A stretch of DNA of 63,453 nt from an uncultured Lachnospiraceae bacterium. GTDB taxonomy: Bacteria > Bacillota_A > Clostridia > Lachnospirales > Lachnospiraceae. A model generated the notes under the pieces. It searched no databases and was not told the DNA's origin. It saw only the letters and a program-made list of their open reading frames with translations. The DNA lies in contig CAJUMT010000001.1 in NCBI GenBank assembly GCA_910587495.1, forward strand, positions 1-63,453, in the 5' to 3' direction. Shown one piece after another: positions 7,804 through 16,106 of the stretch (position 1 is the first letter of the stretch; every line of letters begins with the position of its first letter). The translations under genes and the position numbers were made by a program.

Positions 7804-9315
7804 ATGGAATATATTCTTGAAATGAAAGATATTTATAAATCATTTCCGGGAGTGAAGGTACTCGAAGGAGTGAACCTTCGGATCAGGCCGGGAGAAGTAC
7901 ATGCGCTGATGGGTGAGAACGGAGCCGGAAAGTCTACTCTTATGAAGATCCTGATGGGTATTTATAAAGCGGATCAGGGGGACATTATACTGCAGGGGCA
8001 GAAAACAGAGATGCATGGACCCAGAGACGCCATGGACAAAGGAATCTCTATGATCCATCAGGAATTGAATACACTGTTGGATATGGAAGTGGCGGAAAAT
8101 GTGTTCGTAGGAAGGGAGATTGTTAAAAAGGGGTTTTCCGGGTTAAAGCTTGTGGATCTGGGCCGGATGCGGGCGGAAACAGGACAATACTTTGAGGAAA
8201 TGAACATTCATATTGATCCCCGTGCCAGAATGCGTACGCTGAGTGTAGCAGAAATGCAGTTGGTAGAAATTGTAAAGGCGATCTCATTAAATTCAAAGAT
8301 TATCGTTATGGACGAGCCTACGTCGGCTATCACGGAAAAAGAAGCGCAGGTTCTTTTTGAACAGATCGACAGGTTAAAAAAGCAAGGAGTCGCGATTATC
8401 TACATCTCGCATAAGATGGATGAAATATTCCGGATTTCTGATACGATCACTGTACTGCGGGACGGACAATGGATCGGTACGAAACCGGCATCGGAATTGA
8501 ATGACGATTCTCTGATCAAAATGATGGTAGGACGGGAGTTGACAGATATCTATCCCAAAGAATCGGCGCCCATCGGGGAAGAAATCCTTCGGGTTGAGGA
8601 TCTTTCAAGAGGCAAAAAAGTCAGAAAAGCCAGCTTTACTCTGAGAAAGGGAGAAGTGCTGGGCGTCGCCGGATTGGTAGGGGCCGGCAGGAGTGAATTG
8701 GTGGAGACAATCTTCGGGCTGTATCCGAAAACCGGCGGAGCAATATATCTGAACGGAGAAAAAGTCGAAATAAAAAGTCCCCGGGAGGCAATACAGCATA
8801 AGATTGCACTGATTACAGAAGACAGAAAGCTGACCGGACTCAATCTGATTGGGAGTGTAAAAGAAAATATCTCTGCCGTATCTTTGAAAAAGTTGTCTCC
8901 CAGAGGGATCGTCGATAAGCGCCAGGAGAATGAGATAGCAGAAAAATACATAAAAGACCTGAAAATTAAAACGCCGGATCAAAATGCTATAGTCGGAAAC
9001 TTGAGCGGAGGTAATCAACAAAAAGTAGTATTGGCAAAGTGGCTTCTGGACCAACCGGATATCATCATTTTTGACGAACCTACAAGAGGAATTGATATTG
9101 GAGCTAAAAGAGATATTTATCTTTTGATTAATGAACTGGCAAAAGAAGGCAAAGGTGTGATCGTGATCTCTTCAGAAATGGCCGAAGTCATGGGAATCAG
9201 CGACCGTATCATAGTCATGTGTGAAGGTGAGATAAAAGGAGATATTCCAAGAGAGGATTTTTCTCAGGAACTGATCATGAGCCACGCTTCTAACATAGAA
9301 GGGAGAGTAGGATGA
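7804..9315 (+). CDS. Sugar ABC transporter ATPase, RbsA/MglA type
   Basis: This 503-residue tandem ATPase energises import of a sugar or polyol on the cytoplasmic face. Domain one has Walker A GENGAGKST near residue 40, signature LSVAEMQLVEI and Walker B IIVMDEPTSAI. Domain two has the degenerate Walker A AGLVGAGRSE usual for this family, signature LSGGNQQKVVLAKWLL and Walker B IIIFDEPTRGIDIGAK. ATG 7804 sits after GGAAGGAGGAAGC. It overlaps the permease gene by four bases (ATGA), showing translational coupling. Order ATPase-permease-binding protein, directly after the YesM/YesN genes, indicates that those signal proteins control this operon. Confidence 0.94.
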   Translation: MEYILEMKDIYKSFPGVKVLEGVNLRIRPGEVHALMGENGAGKSTLMKILMGIYKADQGDIILQGQKTEMHGPRDAMDKGISMIHQELNTLLDMEVAENVFVGREIVKKGFSGLKLVDLGRMRAETGQYFEEMNIHIDPRARMRTLSVAEMQLVEIVKAISLNSKIIVMDEPTSAITEKEAQVLFEQIDRLKKQGVAIIYISHKMDEIFRISDTITVLRDGQWIGTKPASELNDDSLIKMMVGRELTDIYPKESAPIGEEILRVEDLSRGKKVRKASFTLRKGEVLGVAGLVGAGRSELVETIFGLYPKTGGAIYLNGEKVEIKSPREAIQHKIALITEDRKLTGLNLIGSVKENISAVSLKKLSPRGIVDKRQENEIAEKYIKDLKIKTPDQNAIVGNLSGGNQQKVVLAKWLLDQPDIIIFDEPTRGIDIGAKRDIYLLINELAKEGKGVIVISSEMAEVMGISDRIIVMCEGEIKGDIPREDFSQELIMSHASNIEGRVG

Positions 9316-10268
9316 ATACTAAAATAAAGAATAAGATTGAATTTAAAGAATTTGGCATATTTATTGCGTTTTTTGCGTTGGTCATCATCTTGATGATCAT
9401 ATCGCCGGATGCATTTGCCCGACCGCGAAACCTGATCAACATAGTGAAGCAGGCATCTATCAATGGTATTTTGTCCTGTGGCATGATGTTTGTCATTATA
9501 GCAGGCGGAATTGATCTGTCTGCAGGTTCCACGATTGCTCTGGCAGGCGTGGCAGCAGCTTATTTTGCACAAAATCCGGACGGAAATATCCTTCTTCCTT
9601 TGTTGGCTGCAGTGCTGGCAGGCGCAGCGGTGGGCGTGGTCAACGGGATCGGGGTGGCTTATCTGAATCTGCCGCCTTTTATTATTACACTGGCGACCAT
9701 GACGGGAGTCAGGGGACTTGCGTTGATTCTAAGCGGAGGTTCTCCGGTATATGGGCTGAACAAGCCGTTTGAACATATGACAAGTTTCTTTCTCTTCGGG
9801 AAGATCCCGCTTCTCGCAGTATATTTCATATTGATTGTGTTGGCCAGCGGTTTTATATTGACAAAAACCGTGTTCGGAAGACGGGTTTATGCCATAGGAG
9901 GAAGTGAAACAACGGCGAGAGTATCCGGAATAAATGTGAAATGGTACAAACTTGCAGTCTACACGATCTGCGGCGTACTTGCCGGTATATCCGGACTTTT
10001 GGTAGCTTCCCGAACCGTGCAGGGATCTCCTACAGCGGGTGAAGGTTATGAGATGGATGCCATTGCGGCAGTTGTCATCGGAGGTATCAGTATGTCCGGA
10101 GGGGCAGGAAAATGGTATGGAACGATCATCGGCGCACTGCTTCTGGCCGTGATCGGAAACGGGCTGGATATCCTTGGAGTATCGTCCAATTACCAGAAGA
10201 TTATTAAGGGCGTGATCATCGCGGTAGCCGTATATTTGGATTTGAGAGGAAAAGCCAAACAAGAATGA
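9312..10268 (+). CDS. Sugar ABC transporter permease, RbsC type
   Basis: This 318-residue integral membrane protein forms the channel of the importer. About eight to ten hydrophobic segments are visible. Family landmarks include GGIDLSAGSTIALAG near residue 63, LPPFIITLATM, GRRVYAIGGSETTARVSGI in the cytoplasmic coupling loop, and EMDAIAAVVIGG with GGAG. It begins within the ATPase stop codon region (ATGA overlap). Length is normal. Confidence 0.94.
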   Translation: MNTKIKNKIEFKEFGIFIAFFALVIILMIISPDAFARPRNLINIVKQASINGILSCGMMFVIIAGGIDLSAGSTIALAGVAAAYFAQNPDGNILLPLLAAVLAGAAVGVVNGIGVAYLNLPPFIITLATMTGVRGLALILSGGSPVYGLNKPFEHMTSFFLFGKIPLLAVYFILIVLASGFILTKTVFGRRVYAIGGSETTARVSGINVKWYKLAVYTICGVLAGISGLLVASRTVQGSPTAGEGYEMDAIAAVVIGGISMSGGAGKWYGTIIGALLLAVIGNGLDILGVSSNYQKIIKGVIIAVAVYLDLRGKAKQE

Positions 10269-10314
10269 TGGCTTTTATATAACACATAAAAAGAGAATGG
10301 AGGAATTAAAAAAA

Positions 10315-11361
10315 ATGAAGATCAAAAAATTATTGACAGTCGGTATTGTGCTTACATTGGGAGCATTTATGCTCACAGGATGCTCTGTCGTATCAGATGG
10401 AAGTTCAGGGAGCCAGGACGCTTCCGAAAGCACAGGGGACGCAACGGAAAGTGCGGCAGAGAACAACGAAACTGCAGAGGAAGGCAGCAATGCTTCTGCA
10501 GGCGGAGGAAAGATTGCGTTGTTTATGACCCATATGTCCAATGAATTTACCATCACGCTCTCATCGGCGGTAAAAGCTGAGGTAGAAGCGAGAGGATATG
10601 AATTTACGGTGTACGATGCAGGGCAGGATGCGGCGACACAGGCAGACCAGATTGAGCAGGCAATCACGCTGGGCGTAGACGGGATTATCATTGAGCCGGT
10701 ATCGGTAGACGGTGTTGTACCGTCTGTGAAGGCCGCAAAAGAAGAAGGGACAAAAGTGGTAATCGTTAACCAGAGGATCAGCGAGCCGGAGGCAGCGGAC
10801 TGCTATGTGGGTGCGGACGCAGCCGTCACAGGTGCAAAACTGATGGAAGAAGTCATGAAAGATATCGGTTCCAAAGGAAATATCGCGCTTCTTTTAGGAC
10901 CGATGGGTTCGGACGGACAGATTGGTCGGTCGGAAGGCTTTGATCAGGTTCTGGCGGAGAATCCGGACGTAGAAGTTGTATTCCAGGATACTGCTGAATG
11001 GCAGACAGAGCCGGCGCTGACAATCGTGGAGAACTGGCTGAACGCAGGCAAAGACATAGCAGCCATTGTATCCCAGAATGACGGTATGGCAGTGGGTGCT
11101 GCCAAGGCGGTTGCGGATGCACAGAAGACAGGTGAAATCAAAGTGTATGGTGTAGATGCTACTTCCGAAGGTCTTCAGGGTGTTTTGGACGGTAATCTTC
11201 AGGGAACAATCTCCCAGGGTACAGAAGACCAGGGGAAATATTCCGCAGATGCCTGTGCGGATCTGATCGAAGGAAAGACGGTGGACGCCGAGACAATCGT
11301 GGAGAATATCTATTATACAAAAGAAAATGCGCAGGAAGCGCTGGATGCAATTGGGAAGTAA
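10315..11361 (+). CDS. Sugar-binding lipoprotein of the first ABC transporter
   Basis: This 348-residue protein is a periplasmic-binding-protein-like lipoprotein (RbsB family, Peripla_BP_4 fold). The signal MKIKKLLTVGIVLTLGAFML ends in lipobox L-T-G-C with C23 as the lipid anchor, followed by a Ser/Asp/Glu-rich linker to about residue 60. The mature domain starts near KIALFMTHMSNEF, and the cleft region includes VDGIIIEPVS and SQNDGMAVGAAKAV. ATG 10315 is preferred over ATG 10297, because GGAGG at 10299-10303 is the ribosome site for the later start and the lipobox position is then standard. The ligand is unknown. Confidence 0.93.
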   Translation: MKIKKLLTVGIVLTLGAFMLTGCSVVSDGSSGSQDASESTGDATESAAENNETAEEGSNASAGGGKIALFMTHMSNEFTITLSSAVKAEVEARGYEFTVYDAGQDAATQADQIEQAITLGVDGIIIEPVSVDGVVPSVKAAKEEGTKVVIVNQRISEPEAADCYVGADAAVTGAKLMEEVMKDIGSKGNIALLLGPMGSDGQIGRSEGFDQVLAENPDVEVVFQDTAEWQTEPALTIVENWLNAGKDIAAIVSQNDGMAVGAAKAVADAQKTGEIKVYGVDATSEGLQGVLDGNLQGTISQGTEDQGKYSADACADLIEGKTVDAETIVENIYYTKENAQEALDAIGK

Positions 11362-11422
11362 AAAAGGCAGACATTGGTAAACATTCACAAAAACGCGGGT
11401 CGAAATTCATCCATAATGTCAA

Positions 11423-11451
11423 TGGACAAAAAAATTTGAAAAAGTTATATT
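11423..11451 (+). promoter_or_regulatory. Promoter of the IolH-like gene
   Basis: TGGACA (11423-11428), a 17-base spacer and TATATT (11446-11451) form a good sigma-A promoter. The LacI-type operator begins 11 bases later, near the expected transcription start. Confidence 0.65.
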
Positions 11452-11461
11452 AAAATAAAAA

Positions 11462-11479
11462 TGCGTTCACGAGAACGCA
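11462..11479 (+). promoter_or_regulatory. LacI-family operator, copy 1
   Basis: The 18-base near-perfect palindrome TGCGTTCACGAGAACGCA lies just after the -10 box of the IolH-like gene. The same sequence recurs, inverted, at 16026-16043 and, with two changes, at 20928-20945. A bound repressor here would block transcription start. Confidence 0.8.
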
Positions 11480-11503
11480 CACAAGGAAAAGGAGACAGAC
11501 CAT

Positions 11504-12424
11504 ATGAAAATAGCATTTGACGTAGATGTCCTTGCAAAACAGATGGATATAAACCGGATGGTTCACCAGGTGGCGGACTGGGGATATAAATACATAGAGC
11601 AGTCCCCGCATCCCCGTATTAATCCTTTCTATAAGCACCCGCTCTTTTCTAAAGAGTGTGAGCAGGAATACAGGCAGGCCTTAAAAGAGACCGGTGTGGA
11701 GATTTCGTCGTTTATCGTAGTATACCGCTGGTCAGGCCCTACGGAAGAGCAAAGACAATTCGCGGTTGCCAACTGGAAACGAATCATCCAGATTGCGGCT
11801 GATATGGGCGTGCAGGTCATCAACACGGAGTTTTCCGGTGATCCCAACCAGCAGGAGATCTGCAACGGCATGTGGTTTAAGTCCATGGAAGAGCTTCTCC
11901 CGATCATTGAGAAGGAAAAGATCCGTGTGGAGATCCAGTCTCATCCGTATGACTTCTGTGAACTGAACAATGAAACCTGCAATATGGTGAAATCTTTCCG
12001 GTCGCCTTATCTGGGCTATGTGTATTCCGCGGCCCACGGATTCTTCTATGATCAGGGGAAAGGCGACGTGCGTTCCATGTTAAAATACGCTGGGGACGAA
12101 CTGACCCATGTCCTTTTCGCGGATACTTTCAATCAGACGCTGGATTGCCGTTATATCGCGAATCCGCCGAGCCTTAATAGCCGCGGACGCGCAGATGTGA
12201 CGATCCACCAGCACCTGGCAATGGGTGAAGGAGACGTGGATTTCGACGGCATTTTCGAGACGTTAAGAGAGATGGATTTTGCCAATAAGCAGCTGAAGCC
12301 GGATGCGCCGAAAGCCGGAGGCGATAATATCGCCTGCGTAAGCTACTTCGGTTTCCCGGAGAAAATGAATCAACAGGCTCCGGAAGCCAGAGAGAGAATC
12401 GAAAGAGAGCTGCTGTCAAAATAA
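11504..12424 (+). CDS. Sugar-phosphate isomerase/epimerase, IolH-like TIM barrel
   Basis: This 306-residue protein belongs to the AP-endonuclease-2 / sugar-phosphate isomerase TIM-barrel family and resembles the IolH group of inositol operons (MKIAFDVDV start, YIEQSPHPRINPFYKHP). Metal-site candidates are the glutamates and histidines in INTEFSGDP, VEIQSHPYDF, ADTFNQT and the IHQHLAMGEGDVDFDG region. The exact reaction of IolH is not settled in the literature known to me. ATG 11504 follows AAAAGGAGA. It has its own promoter and LacI-type operator, shared with the second ABC transporter and with iolI, so it belongs to the inositol-type regulon. A terminator follows the stop. Confidence 0.8.
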   Translation: MKIAFDVDVLAKQMDINRMVHQVADWGYKYIEQSPHPRINPFYKHPLFSKECEQEYRQALKETGVEISSFIVVYRWSGPTEEQRQFAVANWKRIIQIAADMGVQVINTEFSGDPNQQEICNGMWFKSMEELLPIIEKEKIRVEIQSHPYDFCELNNETCNMVKSFRSPYLGYVYSAAHGFFYDQGKGDVRSMLKYAGDELTHVLFADTFNQTLDCRYIANPPSLNSRGRADVTIHQHLAMGEGDVDFDGIFETLREMDFANKQLKPDAPKAGGDNIACVSYFGFPEKMNQQAPEARERIERELLSK

Positions 12425-12451
12425 TAGCGGACAAAAGAACATCAACCAAAT

Positions 12452-12489
12452 AAAAAACCGGCGGATCAGGTAGATTCTGCCGGTTTTTT
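12452..12489. terminator. Bidirectional terminator between the IolH-like gene and aroD
   Basis: AAAAAACCGGC pairs with GCCGGTTTTTT around a 16-base loop. The A and T tracts allow termination from both sides. It overlaps the last codons and stop of aroD, which is on the other strand. Confidence 0.85.
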
Positions 12490-13263
12490 ATCAATGATAG
12501 AATCATGGCTGCGGTGAATGGTTTCCAATATATATGACAGTTCCTGCACATCAATCTGCCCGGGGGCGGAAGCTTTGGATACTGCGCCGAATGTCAGCGC
12601 AGATCCAAAACATTCCCCCGCCAGGCGGCTGATGACGCCGGTTCCTCCCATGGACATGGTGACAAGGGGCCGGTCGGTGTAGTGTTCCTGCATCTTTAGG
12701 GTAGCCGAAAGCAGCGTCAGGACGTCGCGCCTGGTTTGGGGCATCAAAGCGATCTTTAAGATATCGGCATCCATCTGCTGCATCACACAAAGCCGCCGGA
12801 TGATCTCTTCTTCGGGCGGCGTTTTATGAAAATCATGGTTCGATCCTACGACTTTGACACCGTATCTATGTATGTCTTTAATGATCTGCCGGGACAGTTC
12901 TTCTCCCATAAAAATTTCCACATCCACCAAATCTATGTGACCGCTTGCTGCGACCGTGCAAAGCAGAGTCTTATAATGTTCTTCGCTAATCTCTCTTTCT
13001 CCGCCTTCGTTAGAAGTACGGAAAGTAAAAAGAAGCGGCATATCCCCCAATATTTCCCGCAAAACCTTCGCGGCTTCTAAAAGATGAGCCGTCTCAAATA
13101 CATCTTCAAAATAATCCGCCCGCCATTCCGCCACATCTACCGGAACAGAGGCAAAGGCACCCGCTTCCCTTTTGATTTCTTCCATGGTATGTCCGACGAT
13201 GGGGGCGCATATTTTTGGCCGTCCTTCTCCAATGATTGTATTTCTGATGATGACAGGGTTCAT
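12466..13263 (-). CDS. aroD: Type I 3-dehydroquinate dehydratase
   Basis: This 265-residue class I enzyme dehydrates 3-dehydroquinate to 3-dehydroshikimate through a Schiff base. The family start (KICAPIVGHTMEEIKREA), VAEWRADYFED, the catalytic histidine in VGSNHDFHKTP, the Schiff-base lysine in DILKIALMPQ and the closing GQIDVQEL are present. The start is ATG at 13263, with GGAGG just upstream at 13273-13277; longer in-frame starts lack a ribosome site. It may serve aromatic amino acid synthesis or quinate/shikimate use. No other shikimate gene is nearby, and it stands alone, opposite in strand to the inositol genes. Confidence 0.92.
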   Translation of the reverse strand: MNPVIIRNTIIGEGRPKICAPIVGHTMEEIKREAGAFASVPVDVAEWRADYFEDVFETAHLLEAAKVLREILGDMPLLFTFRTSNEGGEREISEEHYKTLLCTVAASGHIDLVDVEIFMGEELSRQIIKDIHRYGVKVVGSNHDFHKTPPEEEIIRRLCVMQQMDADILKIALMPQTRRDVLTLLSATLKMQEHYTDRPLVTMSMGGTGVISRLAGECFGSALTFGAVSKASAPGQIDVQELSYILETIHRSHDSIIDKKPAEST

Positions 13264-13372
13264 AGATATAATACCTCCGATGCTCTGATATTTCCTGATG
13301 GTTATTATAACACGACTGATATTCTCTGTCATCGGAAAAGCATATTTTTGCAAAACTTGCAGGATTGATTAA

Positions 13373-13459
13373 AGACAGGAAGCAAAAGGGATTCCGTCCG
13401 AAAAGATCTGGTCCTACGGATTCGCTTTTGAGGGAAAAAAAGTGCTGATTGGAGAATGA
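13373..13459 (+). pseudogene. Tail remnant of an AAA-ATPase-like / PD-(D/E)XK (DUF1703) gene
   Basis: Read in one frame this stretch gives RQEAKGIPSEKIW, then SYGFAFEGKKVLIGE and a stop at 13457. It matches the last ~28 residues of the intact protein at 55138 (LEAKGFKTEQIRKYGFAFEGKTVLI). A stop codon lies directly upstream and nothing else of the gene remains. It lies in the 348-base gap between aroD and the small gene at 13612; in the rest of that gap only weak, low-complexity reading frames are seen. Confidence 0.75.
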
Positions 13460-13611
13460 AAGCAAGATTTTCATAATGCTTCCGCAAAAGGCGGCAAAAA
13501 GGCTTAAAACCCTCTGATTCAGGGCAAGAAAGACATAGCGAAGAAGGGCTGCGCCGATTATAATAAGGCCATAAAACAAAACAAAAAACAACAGGGAAAT
13601 GAAAGGAGATC

Positions 13612-13725
13612 ATGACTATGATGCAGCTTTTTATTATCGCGATGGCTTTGATGGCAACCTACTGTTCTCATATGGGTAATCCGGTCATGGATGTTTCGGA
13701 AGAACCCGAGTATGATTACCGTTGA
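13612..13725 (+). CDS. Small hydrophobic protein, 37 residues
   Basis: A short gene starts at ATG 13612 behind GAAAGGAGATC and ends at TGA 13723-13725. The product begins MTMMQLFIIAMALMATYC, one likely membrane segment, then has a short acidic tail (DVSEEPEYDY). A good ribosome site and a terminator 40 bases downstream support expression. The function is unknown. Small single-span proteins of this kind can be regulators of membrane enzymes or type I toxins, but nothing here decides that. Confidence 0.55.
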   Translation: MTMMQLFIIAMALMATYCSHMGNPVMDVSEEPEYDYR

Positions 13726-13766
13726 CGGATGGGATAAAACTATATTTTCTCTTTATATTTTAAATG

Positions 13767-13801
13767 AAAATGCCGCATCCGGTATCAGGTGCGGCATTTT
13801 T
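13767..13801. terminator. Terminator after the small gene
   Basis: AAAATGCCGCA and TGCGGCATTTTT form an 11-bp stem with a 13-base loop and T tract. It separates the small gene from the AraC gene. Confidence 0.85.
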
Positions 13802-13864
13802 ACGTCTTGTCCGTCAAAAAGAAACTTGTTATACTGAAAAAAATCAGAAAAAGGCGGTGCTTAG

Positions 13865-14767
13865 ATGATTTCGTATTTTCAGCAGACCGAACAGTCTGTA
13901 CCCTTATTTGCTCCCGGCGGGGAACCGGTTCTTAAGTCTATTTCCCGCTCGGTCTACAGGCCGGGAGACCATTCCCTGTTCGACGTACACCTGCACGCAG
14001 ATCAGCTTGAGATCAGTTTTATTTCAAAGGGAGAGGGAAGCCGTCTCTGCGGGCTGAAACGCTATCCGGTTCGGCAGGGGGATCTGCTGATCCATAATGC
14101 GGGTGTGATGCATGAAGAAAATACGGAACGGGGAAATACGGTCAGTTATTGCTGCAATATTAGTAATATGCAGCTTACCGGGATGCCCGAAAATGTCCTT
14201 TTGCCGACCGGGGAATGCCCGATTATCCATACCGGTGCGCATTTTGAACGTATAAAAGCACTGGTTAAAATGATTTATGATTTAATGTGCGATCGTCCGT
14301 TCGGCCATGCACAGGCCGCGTCCGAGTTGATCCGGGCGTATATCGTGTTGATAGCCGGCGTGCTGGAAGAACGGCGGCAAGGCGTACAGGAGCCATCCGG
14401 AGAGTCGGACGGAGACGGGAATTATATTTGTGCATGTGTGAAAGAATATATAGACAGCCATTATGCGGAAGAGCTGACGCTGGAAGCCTTAAGTAAGGCG
14501 GTTCATGTAAGCCCCTATCATTTGTCCCGGGTGTTTAAGCGGGAGACTGGTTATTCGCCGATGCAGTATGTCAATCATCGCCGTCTGGGTGAGGCGCAGG
14601 TGCTCCTTACGACGACCGGATGCCAGGTGACCGAGATCGCGCTGGAGACCGGGTTTGATACACTGAGCAATTTCTACAAAACCTTCATGAAACAGGTGGG
14701 GATGTCTCCAACCAGATTTCGAGAAGCTTTCTTTAAAGCAGAAAGTACGCAGGACGCCGAGGACTGA
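13865..14767 (+). CDS. AraC-family regulator with N-terminal cupin domain
   Basis: The 300-residue protein has a cupin-type ligand domain at residues about 15-150 (HLHADQLEISFISKGEG, GDLLIHNAGVMHEE) and two AraC helix-turn-helix motifs near residues 195-290 (LEALSKAVHVSPYHLSRVFKR and VTEIALETGFDTLSNFYKTF). Members usually sense a sugar and activate nearby genes. ATG 13865 follows AAAGGCGGTGC. It sits just upstream of a LacI-family gene within the inositol-type region, so both may act on it; the direct target is unknown. Confidence 0.9.
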   Translation: MISYFQQTEQSVPLFAPGGEPVLKSISRSVYRPGDHSLFDVHLHADQLEISFISKGEGSRLCGLKRYPVRQGDLLIHNAGVMHEENTERGNTVSYCCNISNMQLTGMPENVLLPTGECPIIHTGAHFERIKALVKMIYDLMCDRPFGHAQAASELIRAYIVLIAGVLEERRQGVQEPSGESDGDGNYICACVKEYIDSHYAEELTLEALSKAVHVSPYHLSRVFKRETGYSPMQYVNHRRLGEAQVLLTTTGCQVTEIALETGFDTLSNFYKTFMKQVGMSPTRFREAFFKAESTQDAED

Positions 14768-14792
14768 GATGGATTGTTATTCTTTTAACAAC

Positions 14793-14820
14793 TTGTTTTT
14801 TAATGTCAAAGTGGTATAAT
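14793..14820 (+). promoter_or_regulatory. Promoter of the LacI-family gene
   Basis: TTGTTT at 14793-14798, a 16-base spacer and a perfect TATAAT at 14815-14820, 45 bases before the start codon. Confidence 0.7.
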
Positions 14821-14865
14821 TTAGGCCAGATGAATGAAATGTAACTACAATCTAGGAGGTTTTTT

Positions 14866-15891
14866 ATGGCGGTGACGTCACAGCAGGTAGCGGATGCGGC
14901 CGGCGTATCGAGGGGGACGGTGGACAGAGCCTTAAATAACAGAGGGCGTATCAAGCCCGAGGTGGCTGAACGGGTTCGCAGGATTGCCAAAGAGATGGGG
15001 TATCAGCCGAACCGGGCAGGAAGGGCGCTTGTCATGTCCCGAAAGGCGATTAAAATAGGAGTGATCATACAACCTATGACGCCGTTCATGGAAAAAGTTA
15101 TGGAAGGCGTTGTGGAAGCGAAAAAAGAAGTAGAACAGATGGGAGCCGAAGTGCTGATCCGGGAGATAGAAAATATGGATGTGGACCGGACGGTAAAAAC
15201 CATGCAGGAACTAAAGGAGGCCGGGTGCAACGGAATCGCAGTTGTGCCTGTGGAGGATGAACGTGTGCGACGGACAATTGATGAATTTGCAGGGGAACAT
15301 ATACCGGTCGTCACGCTGAACTGTGATATACAGGGTTCCAAAAGGATCTGTTTTATCGGTCCGGACGCCTTGCAGAGCGGAAGGGTGGCAGCAGGACTGA
15401 TGGCTGAGATTCTGCAGGAGGGCAGTCGGGTACTGATGATCTCCGGTTATCCCACCAATAATACCAACAAAAACAGAATTAACGGATTTTCTAAAGAGCT
15501 TGTGTCTTGCAGGGAAGATATCAAACTGCTGGATGTTCAGTATGCCTTTGAGGATGATCGGATGTCGGAAATGATTACCAAAGGCATGTTAAAAGAGTAT
15601 GAGGATATCGGCGGAATCTACTTATCTGCCTCCGGCGTGCAGGGTGTGTGCAGGGCGCTGGAAGAACTGGGAATGACAGGATGCGTAAAAGTGATCTCCA
15701 ATGACCTGACCGACCAGAACAAACAGTTTTTACGAGAAGGGAGAGTACAGTTCCTTCTGGGGCAGGAAGGCCATAGGCAGGGGTATGAGCCGGTGCAGAT
15801 CCTTTTCGACAAACTGTTTGACGGAAAAGAGCGGGAAGCTGAGTTTACATATACAGAGATTTCCATTAAAACAAAATATAATCTTATGTAA
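14866..15891 (+). CDS. LacI-family regulator, likely controller of the inositol-type regulon
   Basis: The 341-residue protein has an N-terminal LacI helix-turn-helix (TSQQVADAAGVSRGTVDRAL), the hinge YQPNRAGRALVM, and a periplasmic-binding-like sensor domain from about residue 60 (IKIGVIIQPMTPFMEKVMEG, GPDALQSGRVAAGLM, YLSASGVQGVCRALEE). The sensor most resembles those that bind free sugars or polyols. ATG 14866 follows TAGGAGG. It stands directly before the second ABC transporter, whose promoter carries a copy of the palindromic operator also found at 11462 and 20928; it is the best candidate to bind all three. That assignment is inference. Confidence 0.9.
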   Translation: MAVTSQQVADAAGVSRGTVDRALNNRGRIKPEVAERVRRIAKEMGYQPNRAGRALVMSRKAIKIGVIIQPMTPFMEKVMEGVVEAKKEVEQMGAEVLIREIENMDVDRTVKTMQELKEAGCNGIAVVPVEDERVRRTIDEFAGEHIPVVTLNCDIQGSKRICFIGPDALQSGRVAAGLMAEILQEGSRVLMISGYPTNNTNKNRINGFSKELVSCREDIKLLDVQYAFEDDRMSEMITKGMLKEYEDIGGIYLSASGVQGVCRALEELGMTGCVKVISNDLTDQNKQFLREGRVQFLLGQEGHRQGYEPVQILFDKLFDGKEREAEFTYTEISIKTKYNLM

Positions 15892-15917
15892 AGCGCGGGC
15901 ATCGTAAAAGCGATGCA

Positions 15918-15970
15918 GGCAGGGCGTTTGCACGAAACAGGGAAGTTGCGTGCAAACGCCCTGCCTTTTT
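15918..15970 (+). terminator. Terminator after the LacI gene
   Basis: GGCAGGGCGTTTGCACG pairs fully with CGTGCAAACGCCCTGCC around a 14-base loop and is followed by TTTTTT. The 17-bp stem is unusually strong. Confidence 0.93.
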
Positions 15971-16024
15971 TGTGTTTATGCAAATGTACTAAAAATTTAT
16001 TGGTAAATTTGTCTAATAAGCATA

Positions 16025-16053
16025 TTGCGTTCTCGTGAACGCAATGATAAAAT
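16025..16053 (+). promoter_or_regulatory. Promoter overlapped by LacI-family operator, copy 2
   Basis: TTGCGT (16025-16030), a 17-base spacer and TAAAAT (16048-16053) form a promoter. The palindrome at 16026-16043 (the inverse of copy 1) covers the -35 box and spacer, so repressor and polymerase should exclude one another. Confidence 0.75.
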
Positions 16054-16106
16054 AACGAAAAAGGGAAGAGGAAAACTTCCCAAATAAAATATAAGGAGAA
16101 GGTACT

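Noticed and set aside
13460..13591. Hydrophobic minus-strand frame that looks like membrane helices
   Set aside because: It extends antisense through the gene relic and into aroD, lacks a ribosome site, and the hydrophobicity follows from an A-rich plus strand.
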